Assembly (NCBI GenBank): GCA_963843465.1
Contig: CAWJKP010000007.1
Coordinates: forward strand, 186,001-250,000
Source: CAWJKP01 sp963843465
GTDB lineage: Bacteria; Planctomycetota; Planctomycetia; Pirellulales; Thermoguttaceae
DNA length: 64,000 nt
Reading direction: 5' to 3'
Shown: in pieces, positions 27,166-37,575 of the stretch
Numbering within the stretch: position 1 is the stretch's first letter
Layout of the letters: every line of letters starts with the position of its first letter
The notes under the pieces: model-generated
Databases searched by the model: none
What the model was told of the DNA's origin: nothing
The model's input: the letters and a program-made list of their open reading frames with translations, nothing else
Translations under genes and position numbers: made by a program

Positions 27166-28215
27166 ATGAACGGCTTCAAGCAAATCAAGCCAGTCGCGTA
27201 TGCTTGGGTTCTCTCGGCGATGCTGTTGTCGCTGGCGGGGCTGGCAGCCGCGCCAGCGGACACGGCTTTCGCTGCCGACTGGTTGAACGTCACTCACAAC
27301 GTCGGTGGCGCAACGTGGGGAGCCTATGGCGTCACGTACATGAAGGCCGTCCCCGGCAGCAAATGGGTCATCGCGGGCGTGAGCGAACGCGGTCTGTGGG
27401 CCAGCGGCGATGGCGGGGCCACCTGGCGGAAACTCGGTGGAAATGAAATGACTTTCCGCCCCGGCCGGATCGTATTCGATCCCAAAAACACGTCGGTGTT
27501 TTGGGTCAGCGGATGCTACGGCAATGCGCCCTTCCTGACGCGAGACGGGGGTAAGACTTTCCGGCGGCTCGGCAATCTAGCCCATGCCGACGGCGTGGCC
27601 GTCGATTTCAGCGACCCGGCTCGCAAGACGCTCTTGCTGGGGCTGCATGAACAGTCGCAAAGCCTTCAACTTTCCCGCGACGGCGGCGAAACCTGGACGA
27701 AGATCGGCGACGCACTGCCTGCCGACAGCAACCACAGCAGCGATCCGATCATCATCGACTCCAAGACTTTTCTGATCAACACGGCCGGATGGAAGCCCAA
27801 TGCGACCCTGGGCATCTACCGCACCAAGGATGGCGGCCGGACGTGGACTCGGGTGTCTACCGACGGGCCCCAGGGACCGGCGCTGGTGGCCTCGGATGGG
27901 GCGATCTACTGGCAGCGGGTCTGGGGCGGGGGACTGCTCAAGAGCCCCGACCAGGGCAAGACCTGGAAGCAGATCTCGCGTGCTGTGAAGGACAATCCGA
28001 TCGAACTGCCCCACAAGCGTCTGGCGGGACTGGCCGACGCCCAGATCCTGCTCTCTGCCGACGGCGGCGCGAGCTGGACGAAGTTCGGCCCGCCGGCTCC
28101 CTTCAAGCCGAACGGCATCACTTACAGCGACAAGGGCAAGTGCTTTTATGCCTGGCGCCTGTCGGACAACCTGAAGATGGAGAAGCAGTCCATCGTTCGC
28201 TTGGATGTGAAGTAG
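27166..28215 (+). CDS. secreted BNR-repeat (sortilin/sialidase-like) propeller protein
   Basis: 349 residues from the ATG at 27166, which has AAAGGA seven bases upstream. A signal peptide covers about residues 12-35. Asp-box repeats occur every 40-50 residues: ASGDGGATWRKL, TRDGGKTFRRL, SRDGGETWTKI, TKDGGRTWTRV, SPDQGKTWKQI and SADGGASWTKF. The blades fit a six-bladed propeller related to sortilin or exo-alpha-sialidase folds. Catalytic residues of sialidases are not seen. It probably belongs to the same galactoside locus. A strong hairpin follows the stop. Confidence 0.75.
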   Translation: MNGFKQIKPVAYAWVLSAMLLSLAGLAAAPADTAFAADWLNVTHNVGGATWGAYGVTYMKAVPGSKWVIAGVSERGLWASGDGGATWRKLGGNEMTFRPGRIVFDPKNTSVFWVSGCYGNAPFLTRDGGKTFRRLGNLAHADGVAVDFSDPARKTLLLGLHEQSQSLQLSRDGGETWTKIGDALPADSNHSSDPIIIDSKTFLINTAGWKPNATLGIYRTKDGGRTWTRVSTDGPQGPALVASDGAIYWQRVWGGGLLKSPDQGKTWKQISRAVKDNPIELPHKRLAGLADAQILLSADGGASWTKFGPPAPFKPNGITYSDKGKCFYAWRLSDNLKMEKQSIVRLDVK

Positions 28216-28276
28216 CCCGTATTATTCACGCCCCGTGATGTAAACGGCGCAGAGCGCGGGGCGTGAATAATCCGGG
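28216..28276. terminator. bidirectional terminator-like hairpin
   Basis: ATTATTCACGCCCCG (28221-28235) pairs perfectly with 28257-28271. After one mismatch the stem continues with CCCG (28216-28219) and CGGG (28273-28276). It fills the gap between two convergent genes exactly, so it may stop transcription from both sides. Confidence 0.75.
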
Positions 28277-28780
28277 TTAAACGTCACTCGCCGCTCGCCA
28301 CTCGCCACTCGCCACTGGATAGGCGCCGTAGAAACGCTTGATGTAATGGCGGTGCCAAACCGACGGGCAATGGGGCTCGTAACCGCATCGGGCCAGCAGC
28401 CGATGGGAAATGCGCGTACTGGCCACGTCGCACAACAGGGCGTCGGTCCGCTTCAGACGGGCGATCTTCTCCAACGTCTCCAGGGCGCGACGCACCGTGG
28501 CTAGCGTCGTCCCTCGGCCCGAAAGCAGGTAGGTCACCGAGAGAAAGTTGGGAAAACGCCAGGGCTGGTTATAGTAGAGCAGGCAGCGGTCGCCCAAATG
28601 ACGCCGGTGCCACGGCCTGCCCAAAAGAACCAACTCCAGCAGGGAGGCGACCTTGGGCAGCGGCCGCAAGACGACCCGGTGGAACTGGCCGTCCCGGGCT
28701 TCGATCACGCCGTAACGGCGATGGCGAAGAGAGTCGAGCCCCTCTTCTAGGGAGGTAATAGTCTCGAAGATCGGCCACAT
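28277..28780 (-). CDS. GNAT-like hypothetical protein
   Basis: 167 residues. The body contains ARLKRTDALLCDVASTRISH followed by RLLARCGYEPH, which resembles the acetyl-CoA-binding region and the last strand of GNAT acetyltransferases (..N..A..L....GF). The final 12 residues are repetitive and the stop coincides with the foot of the terminator hairpin. Context gives no substrate. The assignment rests only on fold-like pattern. Confidence 0.5.
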   Translation of the reverse strand: MWPIFETITSLEEGLDSLRHRRYGVIEARDGQFHRVVLRPLPKVASLLELVLLGRPWHRRHLGDRCLLYYNQPWRFPNFLSVTYLLSGRGTTLATVRRALETLEKIARLKRTDALLCDVASTRISHRLLARCGYEPHCPSVWHRHYIKRFYGAYPVASGEWRAASDV

Positions 28781-28895
28781 GCAGGAATCCCCGCTTGGAG
28801 GCAGCGGTAGTAGTAGGGTGGGTCAAGCTCGCCGGAGGCCAGCGCAGCCCCACCAGAAAGCATAGGCCAGGGTCGGCCGAGGAAGTGATCTTCCG

Positions 28896-28985
28896 TCTGT
28901 AGGGAACGCCCTCCGTGGCGTTCCGCGGACTGGGAATGACCGTTGTTCCCGTGCCCGGAACGCCACGGAGGGCGTTCCCTACAGA
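28896..28985. repeat. 30-bp perfect inverted repeat
   Basis: 28896-28925 (beginning TCTGTAGGGAACGCC) pairs perfectly with 28956-28985 around a 30-base spacer. A second motif, GTAGGGTGGGTCAAGC, lies just upstream at about 28810. Both look like dispersed planctomycete intergenic repeats (REP/MITE-like). Confidence 0.85.
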
Positions 28986-29020
28986 CCTCTCCCCAATGCG
29001 AGGATATTCGTCGGCCGCTC

Positions 29021-30272
29021 CTAAGCCCCCAGCGCCCCCTTTATCAGCCGCCAGAGGCCCAGCAGCAGGCCCATCAGGCCCAGGCAGACGGCCATCACCA
29101 GGGGAACGGCCAGGCCCAGGGCGAAGACGCCGCTGAGCCAATTCCAGAGCGAGGCCCAGCGGACGATCGTCACGACGGCCGCCAGGCAGAGAAACGGCCC
29201 ATAGGGAATCTCATGGTCGCTGTGCAGCAGAAGGTTCGACACGCCGACGACCAGGGCGGCGAAGGGGGCCAGAAAGAAGATCACCAGGCAGCTCTGCCAG
29301 CCGAGGAAAGCGCCGAGCATGGCCATCAGCGTCACGTCGCCGAAGCCCATCGCCTCGCGGTGGAGCGTGGCCGCGCCGATGATCCGCACGGCCCAGATCA
29401 GCCCGCCGCCGGCCGCCATGCCGACAAGCGAGGTCAGCAATCCTTGCCAGCGGGGGCCATCGAGTAGCCAAATGCCCAGGATTCCCAGCGAGCCGACGAG
29501 TCCCAGGAGCAGGAGCACCCGGGTGCTGGGCTCCCGTCGCAGCCGGGCCAGCATTAGACCGACAGCCCGGAGCCAGCCGTGCCGGGCGTACCAGGTTCGC
29601 GTCATCAGGGCGAAACACCAGAGCCAGAGGCAACCCAGCGCCAGCCCGAGTGATCCGCCGTGGAGCGCGCCGTTGAGCCAGTCGACCCAGGGCTTGGGCG
29701 AGGTCAACAGCAGGAAGTTGCCGGCCGGCCCGGCACCGCTGACCGGCAAAAGCGACCAGGGATAGAGGGCTGCCGCCGCCAGTCCCAAGAGCGTGCCGGG
29801 CATGGCAATCGCATCGGGGATGGTCTTCTCGTCGACGTCGATCAGCGAGGCGACCAGCATCAGGGTGATCAGCGCCGCATGACAGCAGAACTGCGCATGG
29901 AGGATCTCGGCCCAGTCGGCAGGAATCGGGTTGGGCACCGCGGCCCAGAGACCGTGTTGGCCAACTTCCCACCAGTAGAGCGCCGCCAGCCCGACGCCCG
30001 AGAGCAGCTCGACCAGCATCGGCCGGATCCAGAAGCCCCGCCCGTGCAGCTTCGACTCCCGCCGCAGCCCCAGCCAGCCGAAGATCGGCACGCGGTCGTC
30101 CGGCGCCGAGGGGAGCGCCTTGAGGGGCTTTGGACCAGGGGCTGATCGATCGCGGGTTCCAGGCCAGGCGGTAAACGCCCAGGTTTACCAGGCTGCCCAG
30201 GCCGACCCCGAGCACGAACAGTATCCCCAGGCGAAACTGTAAGGGAATATCCGCCAGCAGCGCCGCGATCAT
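29021..30272 (-). CDS. prepilin peptidase (A24 family), one frameshift
   Basis: A membrane aspartic peptidase that cleaves type IV pilin or type II secretion pseudopilin leaders. The start MIAALLADIPLQFRLGILF at 30272 opens the first membrane segment. The two catalytic aspartates sit in LIDVDEKTIPDAI and GFGDVTLMAML (the GxGD motif). The frame breaks at about 30130, where ISPWSK switches to a frame continuing LPSAPDDRVPIFGWLGLRRE; one base restores it. The four zinc-binding cysteines of classical PilD are not present. About nine hydrophobic segments. The protein is longer than typical family members because of extra membrane segments in the middle. Confidence 0.85.
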
Positions 30273-30333
30273 GAATTCTATCCGCCCCGTAGGTTGTGCT
30301 CCGGCATAGGGAGGGGAGCCCGGCGACAGCCGC

Positions 30334-33300
30334 CTACCGTGAGGTACTCCCACCTTCCACGACGGCAATCTCTTCGTCGGTCAGGCCGTACAAGTCATAG
30401 ACCAGCCGGTCGATCTCCACGTCCATGGCGTCGATCTGCCGCTGGATGACGCCCGTCTGCGCGGCGGATTTCGCGGCGGCAAGTTGTGTGTGCAACGCTA
30501 GTATCGACTTAACGAGCTCCACGATCCGCTCATGCGCGCAACGTCGGCGCGGTCGGAGAAGTTGACAACGCGGATGGGAACCTTCTCCATGTATTGATAG
30601 ATGAGCCGGTACCGGTATTTACCTGCCCGCACGCCGAACGGGATGCTGATATTGCTAATCGCAAACCAGAACAAACGGCTGTTCAACACTCCGAGAAGGT
30701 AGAGGTCGTCGGTCCCAAGACAGTAGGCTGTGTTGGCAAGGTAATGGCGGCCGGTATCGAAGGAGAATCGAGGCTCTTTCGCGATGTCGGGAAAGATCAG
30801 TTTCGGTCTGTCGAAGACTTCCCAATAGGCCACATCGTCTTGAATCTCGTACCACTCGTAGCATCCCGGCTTGCGTCCGCGTTTGGCGCTCCTGTTCTTC
30901 TTGGGCGTAAGGTCTTCCTTCCACCGCGCGAGGTGCTCGCGAATCGCTGGATAGCGATCAATGTCCACGCCGCGACGCGTGAAAATGAGCCAGAGGTTGG
31001 TTTCGCGGAAGATGTACCGCCGGATGTCCTCCCCGCCAAGCAACGGCTTCATCAATTCAGCGCTCCGCCGGTCTTGACTGATGAGCTTCCGCTTGGTTTC
31101 GGTGTCGACGACAAAGGCTTCGTTCAGGCCGGTCTTGATGCCGTAGAAAATCCTTCGTGCAACATAATCGCCCAGCGGCTTCCCGGTCTTCATTAACTTG
31201 GCGAACACAACGGCCTCCTTGTCCGACATCAACGCCCATGCTTGAGCCGAGAGCCGTTCGTGCGGGATAGTGAAACAGTTTGCGCCCACGAAGGCGTCGA
31301 GGTCCCGTACTTGCGGCGAAGAGATTCGGGAGATTTCCACGCGGGGCGGTTGCTCAACTTTCTCCAAGAGCGGAATGCAGACGTAGGTGTCTTTGGCGTT
31401 CTCAAATACAGCCAACCCTCCAAAGTCCACGATGCGCAACACGGCGGCGTATTTCTTCAGTACGCGGCGGAGGGCTACGCCGTAGGTGGCACGGAGGAAG
31501 CTACTCGACACGATGAAGCTGGAACGTCCGCCAACGCGAAGAAGCCGTATGCTTTGCTCCATGAAGTACGCGTAAAGGTCCGCGACGCCGTCGAACGCCT
31601 CGTAGTGCGCGGCGAGGTATTCTTTGAGGCCAGCGAGGGTTTCTTGGCGCACGTAGGGCGGATTGCCGATGATGCAGTCAAAACCCCCGGCCTTTACGGG
31701 GTCGGGGAAGCCCCGTTTCCAATCAAACGGGTTGATCCGCTTCATTTCTTCGGGGTCAAGATTCAACTTGCTGGTGAAATAGCTCGGGCCGATCAGCGAA
31801 TTGCCGCACTTGATGTTGTCGGCCAGGTTCGGCAGCGCCCGGTCGTGAAAAAGTCGCTGCTGCCGGCTTAGACTCTGGTCGGTTTCACCCTCCAAGACCT
31901 TCAACAGCAGCGACAGCTTGGTCACTTCCACGGCCTGGGCGTCGATGTCCACGCCAAAGACGTGCGCGGTCAAGATCCGCTTCTTTTCGCCGATCGTCAG
32001 TCGCCAATGACTATTCCGGGGGTCTTGGTAGACGGCCTTCTTGAACGTTTGCGGCTTGTGTTCGGCATACCATTTCAGGCAGTAGTCGAGAAGACACCGG
32101 TAAGCACCCAACAAGAATGACCCGCTGCCGCAAGCCATGTCGAGGACGCGGAAGGGCGGATTATCCCTGCCGTCGGCCAGTTGGGCAGGACTTCGCCCCT
32201 CTATCTGCCGCCCGACGGTCTGCGTGACGATGTAATCCACGATATAGGAGGGCGTGTAGTAGACGCCCCCGGCCTTGCGGACCTCTGGCTTTTCCTCAAT
32301 CTTGGCCTGGTGGCCGGCCGTCAGCCGGATAACCTTGCCTAAGAACCGCTCGTAGACGGTACCCAGGATCTCGACGGGCAGGACGCCGAAGTGATAGGGC
32401 GAGCCGTGGACGAAGTACAGGCTTTCCACGATCGGCTTGAAAACCTTGTCATCGACCGTCAGTCTTGGCGTGATGCGGTCGGGCTCTTCCGATACGCCAC
32501 TCTCCTTCTGGAAATGGAACAGGCCGGAATTGTACTTTTCGTCGGCCTTGCGGCACACGTCGCGCATGAAACGCGGGTAAATCTCGGCCCGCGCAGAGTT
32601 TCAACAGTTGCTCCTCGGGCTCGAGCTGCCGGTCTTCCGCCATGCGAAGGAAAACCACCCGATCAATCGTCCTTTGCACGGCGGCGTTCAGGTCGTCCGA
32701 AGAAAGTCCCTTGTTCCGTAGGGCGATATTCCGGGCAAGCGTGTCCCGCCAGCCCTCGATCTCCTTGAGAAACTCCACGTCCACTTCCGACGTGCCTCGC
32801 TTCCGCTTCGACGCCGCGTACTGGTCGAAAGCGCCGGACCAGACCGCCTCGCGTGAAAAGACGTCCCACAGCTTCTCGCCAGCGGTCGGGGTACTCGTCA
32901 AAACGAAAGTGCTGAATGCGGGCATGGCTTGCCTTGTCGGTCGGGCGGGGCCGTAGGGTACAATCGTAAACGCCCAGCTCATCAAAGTTGGTCAGCACGG
33001 ACAGCGGAACCTTGGCGCTCCAACCGTAGCGCCGAAGCTGGTAGGCCGGCCCGGGGTCCGCACCAATGTTGACGTTGCAACGCTTCGCTTCGGCGTAAAA
33101 CCTGGGCAACGTGCCGACGCGGAAGGCGTAATCCGGCGCCTTTTGCTGCCCTTCTACGTCAAGGCTGTCTTCAGGAACAACTTCCCGGTACTGGGGCGCA
33201 GCCATCGCGGCATTACGCACGTCCCATCCCAGACACTCAAAAAAGGGGTCGATGAGCGTCTGGCGAACGTGGGCTTCCTTGACGCCGGGAGCGAGAAACG

Positions 33301-33373
33301 CCTCGCGATTGGTCGCGAAGTTCTGGCACAGTTTCGAGACCGCGTCTTTGCCCTGTTCGAAGGTCTTGCCCAT
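30334..33373 (-). CDS. type IIG restriction-modification enzyme (Eco57I-like), three frameshifts
   Basis: A single-chain nuclease-methylase of about 1,010 residues once frames are joined. The start MGKTFEQGKDAVSKL at 33373 has AAAGG seven bases upstream. The N-terminus carries a PD-(D/E)xK-type nuclease signature (KAPDYAFRV ... FYAEAKR). A helical linker follows, then the N6-adenine methylase: motif I DMACGSGSFLLGAY and motif IV IGNPPYVRQE. A target-recognition region and a C-terminal coiled helix ending DLYGLTDEEIAVVEGG complete it. Frames shift at about 32878, 32600 and 30537, each repairable by a one- or two-base change. The gene follows aroK in the same frame with no stop between. Confidence 0.88.
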
Positions 33374-33489
33374 GCAATCGCCTTTCGCCGACGCTTGCGA
33401 TTCCCTCGGACGGTAACATACCGCCGGGTCGGAACGGGGCGCTAGAGGGGGTGGGGAAATTTGCGAAAACGGCGGATCGGCCTCACAGG

Positions 33490-34009
33490 GGCGGCAGACT
33501 ACACCGCTACGCAGGATCTCTTCCACAATCTGCCCTGGGCTCTTCTCTTCCGTATCGACCTCCAGATGCGCCGTCTGGCGGTAAATCGGCTCCCGCCGTG
33601 AGAGAACCTGGACGATCTCTTCCAGGCCCCCCTGGCTGGTGAGATTCGGCCGCCGGTTGGCCGTCGTCTGGTCGCCCGACATGCGGGCCTGAATGGTCGT
33701 CGGGGTGGCCTTCAGCCAGACCACCTTGCCCCCGGTCCGCATCGCCTCGCGGCTTTCCGGCCGCAGCGGCGCGCCGCCGCCGGCGGCCAGGATCAACCGC
33801 TGCCGCCGGCAGAGATCGGCGATCACGCGGGCTTCGAGGTCGCGGAACACCGGCTCGCCGTCCTCGGCGAAAATCCGGGCGATCGACTTGCCCGCCCGGC
33901 GCTCGATCTCCACGTCGGCGTCGATCCAGTCGCACCCCATCCGTTCGGACAGGAGGCGTGCCAGCGTGGTCTTTCCGGTTGCGCGGTAACCGATGAGTGT
34001 CAGCAGCAT
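33490..34009 (-). CDS. aroK: shikimate kinase
   Basis: Phosphorylates shikimate at the 3-hydroxyl with ATP. The first 170 residues from 34009 are a complete kinase: Walker A GYRATGKTTLA, the DADVEIERRAGKSI shikimate-binding segment, GGGAPLRPESR, and MSGDQTTANRRPNLTSQ lid. The natural end should be near IVEEILRSG, but the frame has no stop there and runs through about 43 low-complexity residues into the restriction gene. A TAG sits a few bases further in the next frame, so a small indel is likely. The end coordinate given is therefore approximate. The start lies 7 bases after the aroDE stop, so the two are co-transcribed. Confidence 0.88.
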
Positions 34010-34016
34010 GGCGATC

Positions 34017-35525
34017 TTATGGTTTTACAGGCCCTGAGGGCTTGGCGGCGGCCGTGGCGCGTTTGAGCACGTCGCGCATCAGGTCGGCGGGGCCTTCGTT
34101 GCCGGTAAAGAGCTTGAACTGCAGACATGCCTGCCGGACGAACATTTCTACCCCGGTGACTACCTTGCAGTTCCGCGCCCGGGCCTCTTTAATCAAGAGC
34201 GTGTTCTCGGGATTATAGACCGCGTCGAAGACGACCATCGCCGGCCGCAGCCGATGGCGGTCGTAGGGCGTCTCGTCGACGTTGGGGTGCATGCCGATCG
34301 GCGTGCAGTTGATGATCACCTCGGCAGCGACCGAGTGGCGCAGGGTCCAGTCCACCGACCGGCACTTGAAGCGGGCGGCCAGTTGCTTGGCCCGCTCCGC
34401 GTCGCCGTCGGTCACCACCAGGTTGGCGCCGCGGCGGATCAGCCCGTAGGAAAGGGCCTTGCCGACGCCGCCGGAGCCCAGCACCAGGGCGGTCTTCCCC
34501 TTGAGCATGTTTTCCGACTCCTCGCCGCTGATGCCCATGGCGATTTCGAGGCTCTCCATCGCCGCTTGGTAGTCGGTATTGTAGCCCCGCCGCCGGCCGC
34601 TCTGGAAGATCACGGTGTTGGCCGCGCCGATGCCGCGGACCGAGGCGTCAACCTCGGTAAGCTTCTCGATCACGGCTTCCTTGTGGGGGATGGTGACGCT
34701 GAGCCCCTTGATGCCCATGCTCGGGGCCTCGTCGATGAAGCGGCTCAAGTCCTCCTTGGGCACCCGGCAGGGCACGTAGATCTTGTTCAGGTGCAGGTGC
34801 TGGAAGGCCGCGTTGTGGATCTGGGGGCTGAGGCTGTGTCCCACGGGATCGGCGATCACGCAGTAGATCTCCGTCTGGCGGTTGATGCGATCGTACTGGT
34901 AGACCTCGGTCATCTCGTCGAAGCTGAGCTGACCGGGCGCTAGCACCCGCTCGTGGGTGAAGGTGGCGTAGGTGAACGGCGCGCCGTAGCGGCCGGCGAG
35001 GATCCGCGAGGGGATGCCGATGTCGCCCATGCAGAAGCCGACGGTGGGGATGCGGCTCTTTTCCACCAGGCGGAGGATGCGGAAATTGTCGTCCGGATGG
35101 TTGGCCGTGGTGGCCAGCTTGATGATGTCGGGGTCCCGGCCGCCCAGGCGGCGATGGATGGCCTCCAAGTCGTCGGGTGTCTTGCGGAAGTCATGGAAAC
35201 TGACGATCCGCTTGGTCTTGCCGAACCGCGGCACCGACGCGGCAATGTCCTCTTCCAGGTCGACGTACTCGACCCCCTCGGCGATGGCCGTCCGCAACAG
35301 CAGCAGCCGCTGTTCGTCGGCGCCCGACCATTTCCCGCCGTCCCGCGAGCGGCGGCAGGTAATCACGACCGGACAGGGCCGCTCGTGGATCAGACGTTTG
35401 AGATTCACTTCGCCGGTGATGTAATCCAGGCGGAGCTCGACGAGCTGGGCCCCCTGTTCGACCAGGTGCCGGTGCTCGGCGATCATGTGGCGGTGACGCC
35501 CGCGACCAATGCTAACGCAAATCAT
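34017..35525 (-). CDS. aroDE: fused type I 3-dehydroquinate dehydratase / shikimate dehydrogenase
   Basis: 502 residues from MICVSIGRGRHRH at 35525. The N-terminal half (1-230) is a type I dehydroquinase: ELRLDYI, VVITCRRSRDGG, the catalytic His in VSFHDF and the Schiff-base Lys in IIKLATTANH. The C-terminal half (about 235-495) is shikimate dehydrogenase: DPVGHSLSPQIHN, LSVTIPHKEA with the catalytic Lys, ANTV, YNTDYQA, and the NADP-binding GSGGVGKAL. Such a fusion resembles plant enzymes and is also known in planctomycetes and chlamydiae. It catalyses steps 3 and 4 of the shikimate pathway, and aroK downstream gives step 5. Confidence 0.93.
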   Translation of the reverse strand: MICVSIGRGRHRHMIAEHRHLVEQGAQLVELRLDYITGEVNLKRLIHERPCPVVITCRRSRDGGKWSGADEQRLLLLRTAIAEGVEYVDLEEDIAASVPRFGKTKRIVSFHDFRKTPDDLEAIHRRLGGRDPDIIKLATTANHPDDNFRILRLVEKSRIPTVGFCMGDIGIPSRILAGRYGAPFTYATFTHERVLAPGQLSFDEMTEVYQYDRINRQTEIYCVIADPVGHSLSPQIHNAAFQHLHLNKIYVPCRVPKEDLSRFIDEAPSMGIKGLSVTIPHKEAVIEKLTEVDASVRGIGAANTVIFQSGRRRGYNTDYQAAMESLEIAMGISGEESENMLKGKTALVLGSGGVGKALSYGLIRRGANLVVTDGDAERAKQLAARFKCRSVDWTLRHSVAAEVIINCTPIGMHPNVDETPYDRHRLRPAMVVFDAVYNPENTLLIKEARARNCKVVTGVEMFVRQACLQFKLFTGNEGPADLMRDVLKRATAAAKPSGPVKP

Positions 35526-35563
35526 GGCAGTCCGATGGGATGGTAACGATGGACGCAAACCCC

Positions 35564-35627
35564 GTAGGTCATGCTTCAGCATGACAGAACCACCGATGAG
35601 CCTGGTGTTATGCTGACGCATAACCTA
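35564..35627. repeat. paired REP-like palindromes
   Basis: Two adjacent hairpins, GTCATGC-TTCA-GCATGAC (35568-35585) and GTTATGC-TGAC-GCATAAC (35607-35624), are themselves in inverted orientation, framed by GTAGGT at 35564 and ACCTAC ending at 35627. This is the arrangement of a bacterial interspersed mosaic (REP pair) element. It lies between mutL and aroDE. Confidence 0.75.
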
Positions 35628-35659
35628 CATGGTCATTGTGACTCAACGCGGCGGGGAAA

Positions 35660-37573
35660 TCAAATCCGCCCGAACTGCTTGTCCAGCTCTTCCCGGCTGA
35701 AAACCAACTCGGTAGGGCGGCCGTGGGGGCAGTGGTGCGAATCGTCGACCAGGTGGCGATGGTCCAAGAGGGCCTTGATCTCCTCGGGGGCCAGCCGGTC
35801 GCCGGCCTTGACGGCCGCCTTGCAGGCGATCATGTGCAGCAGCTCGTCCAACAGGTCCCGCCGGTCGGGCGGCTTGCCCGCGGAAATCAGCGGCTCCAGG
35901 AGCCCGCCGAGCACCTCCACGGGATTGACGTTGGCCAACATCGCCGGGTAGCTGTTGACCAGAACCGTGTCGCCGCCGAAGGGCTCGACCCGTATCCCCA
36001 ATTGGGCCAGCAGTTCGCGGTGCTCCAGTATGGCGGCCGCCTCGCTCGGGCTCAGGTCGATCGGCTCGGGCACCAGCAGACTCTGCGATTCGATCGCCCC
36101 GTTGGCCACCCGCTGGCGGAGCTGCTCGTAGAGGATCCGCTCGTGCAAGGCGTGCTGGTCGATGACCACCACGCCCTCCTCGTTCTCGGTCACCAGGTAG
36201 CGGTCGTGGATCTGCAGCGCCCGCAACGGTTCGCTCCGCCGCTGCCGCCCGAGGGTCTCTTCCGGCGAAGCGGACCGAAGCGGCTCGTTAGCCCCGGCGG
36301 CCACGCCGGCACTCGACCAAGGAGCATAAGGCTGCACGTCCTCGTCCGCGCTGCCGGCCGCCGGTGCCCAGGAGCGGTCCAGGCGGTTGAGTTCCAAAGG
36401 CTGCGGACGCGGCGGAAAGACCAGCGGGGCCGCCGGCAAAGCCGACACCCCCCCGCCGCCACCCCAGGATCGGATGGCCCCCTTGGCCCAATCGACGACC
36501 TGCTGCCGGACGCCAGCGGCCTGCTGCGAGTCGAGGGCCCCGGCGGGGTCGGCCTCGGCGGGCGTCTGGACCCGGGCGGTCAGGTCCGTGGCCAGGAACT
36601 TGGTCCGCAGGGTGGCCAGCAATTGGCTGTAGAGCTGGCCGGAATTCTGGAAGCGGACCTCGAGCTTGGTCGGATGGACATTGACGTCGACCTGCTCGGG
36701 CGGCATGGTCAGCGACAAAAGGGCCACGGGGAACCGGCCCGTCATCAGTAGTCCGCGGTAGGCCTCGCCCAGGGCGTGCTGGAGCGAGCGGTCGCGGATA
36801 TGGCGGCCGTTGAGAAACAGGTATTGCGAGCGGTTGTTGCTGCGGCTCTCGGAGGGATGAGCGACGTAGCCTGCCAGCCGCACGGGTCCGTCGGCGTTCT
36901 CGATCCAGATCAGTTGCTCGGCCAGGGGACGGCCCAGCGCGGCGGCGATCCGTTGGAGCCAGTCGGACGTGCTCGGCAGATCGAAGACCGTCCGATCGTT
37001 GTGCCGCAGCGTGAGGTGGATCCGGGGCAACGCCAGGGCGATCCGCAAGAAGGCTTCGCTGACGTGTCCCAGTTCGGTGGCCGTCGCCCGCAGGAACTTC
37101 CGCCGCACGGGCGTATTGAAGAACAGATTGCGGACCTCGATCGTCGTGCCCGGCGGGCAGCCGCAGGGAATGGCGGGCGAGGCCTGGCCGCCGACGACCT
37201 CCAACTCCGTCCCGACCGGGGCACCGGGCGTCCGGCTCCGCAGCACGAGCCGGCTGACCTCGCCGATCGACGCCAGGGCCTCACCGCGAAAGCCCAGTGT
37301 GCCCACGCGAAACAGGTCGTCGGCCGTGGCGATCTTGCTGGTCGCGTGGCTAGCCACGGCCAGGGGCAACTCGTCAGCCGGGATGCCGCAGCCGTTGTCG
37401 CTCACCCGGATCGTCTCCACGCCGCCGGCTTCGATCGCAACGTCGATCCGCGTGGCCCCGGCGTCGACCGAGTTCTCCATCAGCTCCTTGACCACGCTGG
37501 CCGGCCGCTCGATCACCTCCCCGGCGGCAATCTTGTTGATCAGGGACTGCGAAAGCTGGCGAATGGACGGCAT
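35660..37573 (-). CDS. mutL: DNA mismatch repair protein MutL
   Basis: 637 residues and intact. The N-terminal GHKL ATPase has KELMENSVDAGAT, SDNGCGI, HATSKI and GFRGEALASI. A Pro-rich linker spans about 340-440. The C-terminal dimerisation/endonuclease domain has DQHALHERILYE, with ACKAAVKAG and HCPHGRPT, the zinc-binding residues of nicking-type MutL. That indicates a mismatch repair system of the MutH-less kind. It starts 2 bases after the stop of the sigma-54 activator gene, so it is probably translated from a shared mRNA. Confidence 0.95.
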   Translation of the reverse strand: MPSIRQLSQSLINKIAAGEVIERPASVVKELMENSVDAGATRIDVAIEAGGVETIRVSDNGCGIPADELPLAVASHATSKIATADDLFRVGTLGFRGEALASIGEVSRLVLRSRTPGAPVGTELEVVGGQASPAIPCGCPPGTTIEVRNLFFNTPVRRKFLRATATELGHVSEAFLRIALALPRIHLTLRHNDRTVFDLPSTSDWLQRIAAALGRPLAEQLIWIENADGPVRLAGYVAHPSESRSNNRSQYLFLNGRHIRDRSLQHALGEAYRGLLMTGRFPVALLSLTMPPEQVDVNVHPTKLEVRFQNSGQLYSQLLATLRTKFLATDLTARVQTPAEADPAGALDSQQAAGVRQQVVDWAKGAIRSWGGGGGVSALPAAPLVFPPRPQPLELNRLDRSWAPAAGSADEDVQPYAPWSSAGVAAGANEPLRSASPEETLGRQRRSEPLRALQIHDRYLVTENEEGVVVIDQHALHERILYEQLRQRVANGAIESQSLLVPEPIDLSPSEAAAILEHRELLAQLGIRVEPFGGDTVLVNSYPAMLANVNPVEVLGGLLEPLISAGKPPDRRDLLDELLHMIACKAAVKAGDRLAPEEIKALLDHRHLVDDSHHCPHGRPTELVFSREELDKQFGRI

Positions 37574-37575
37574 GA

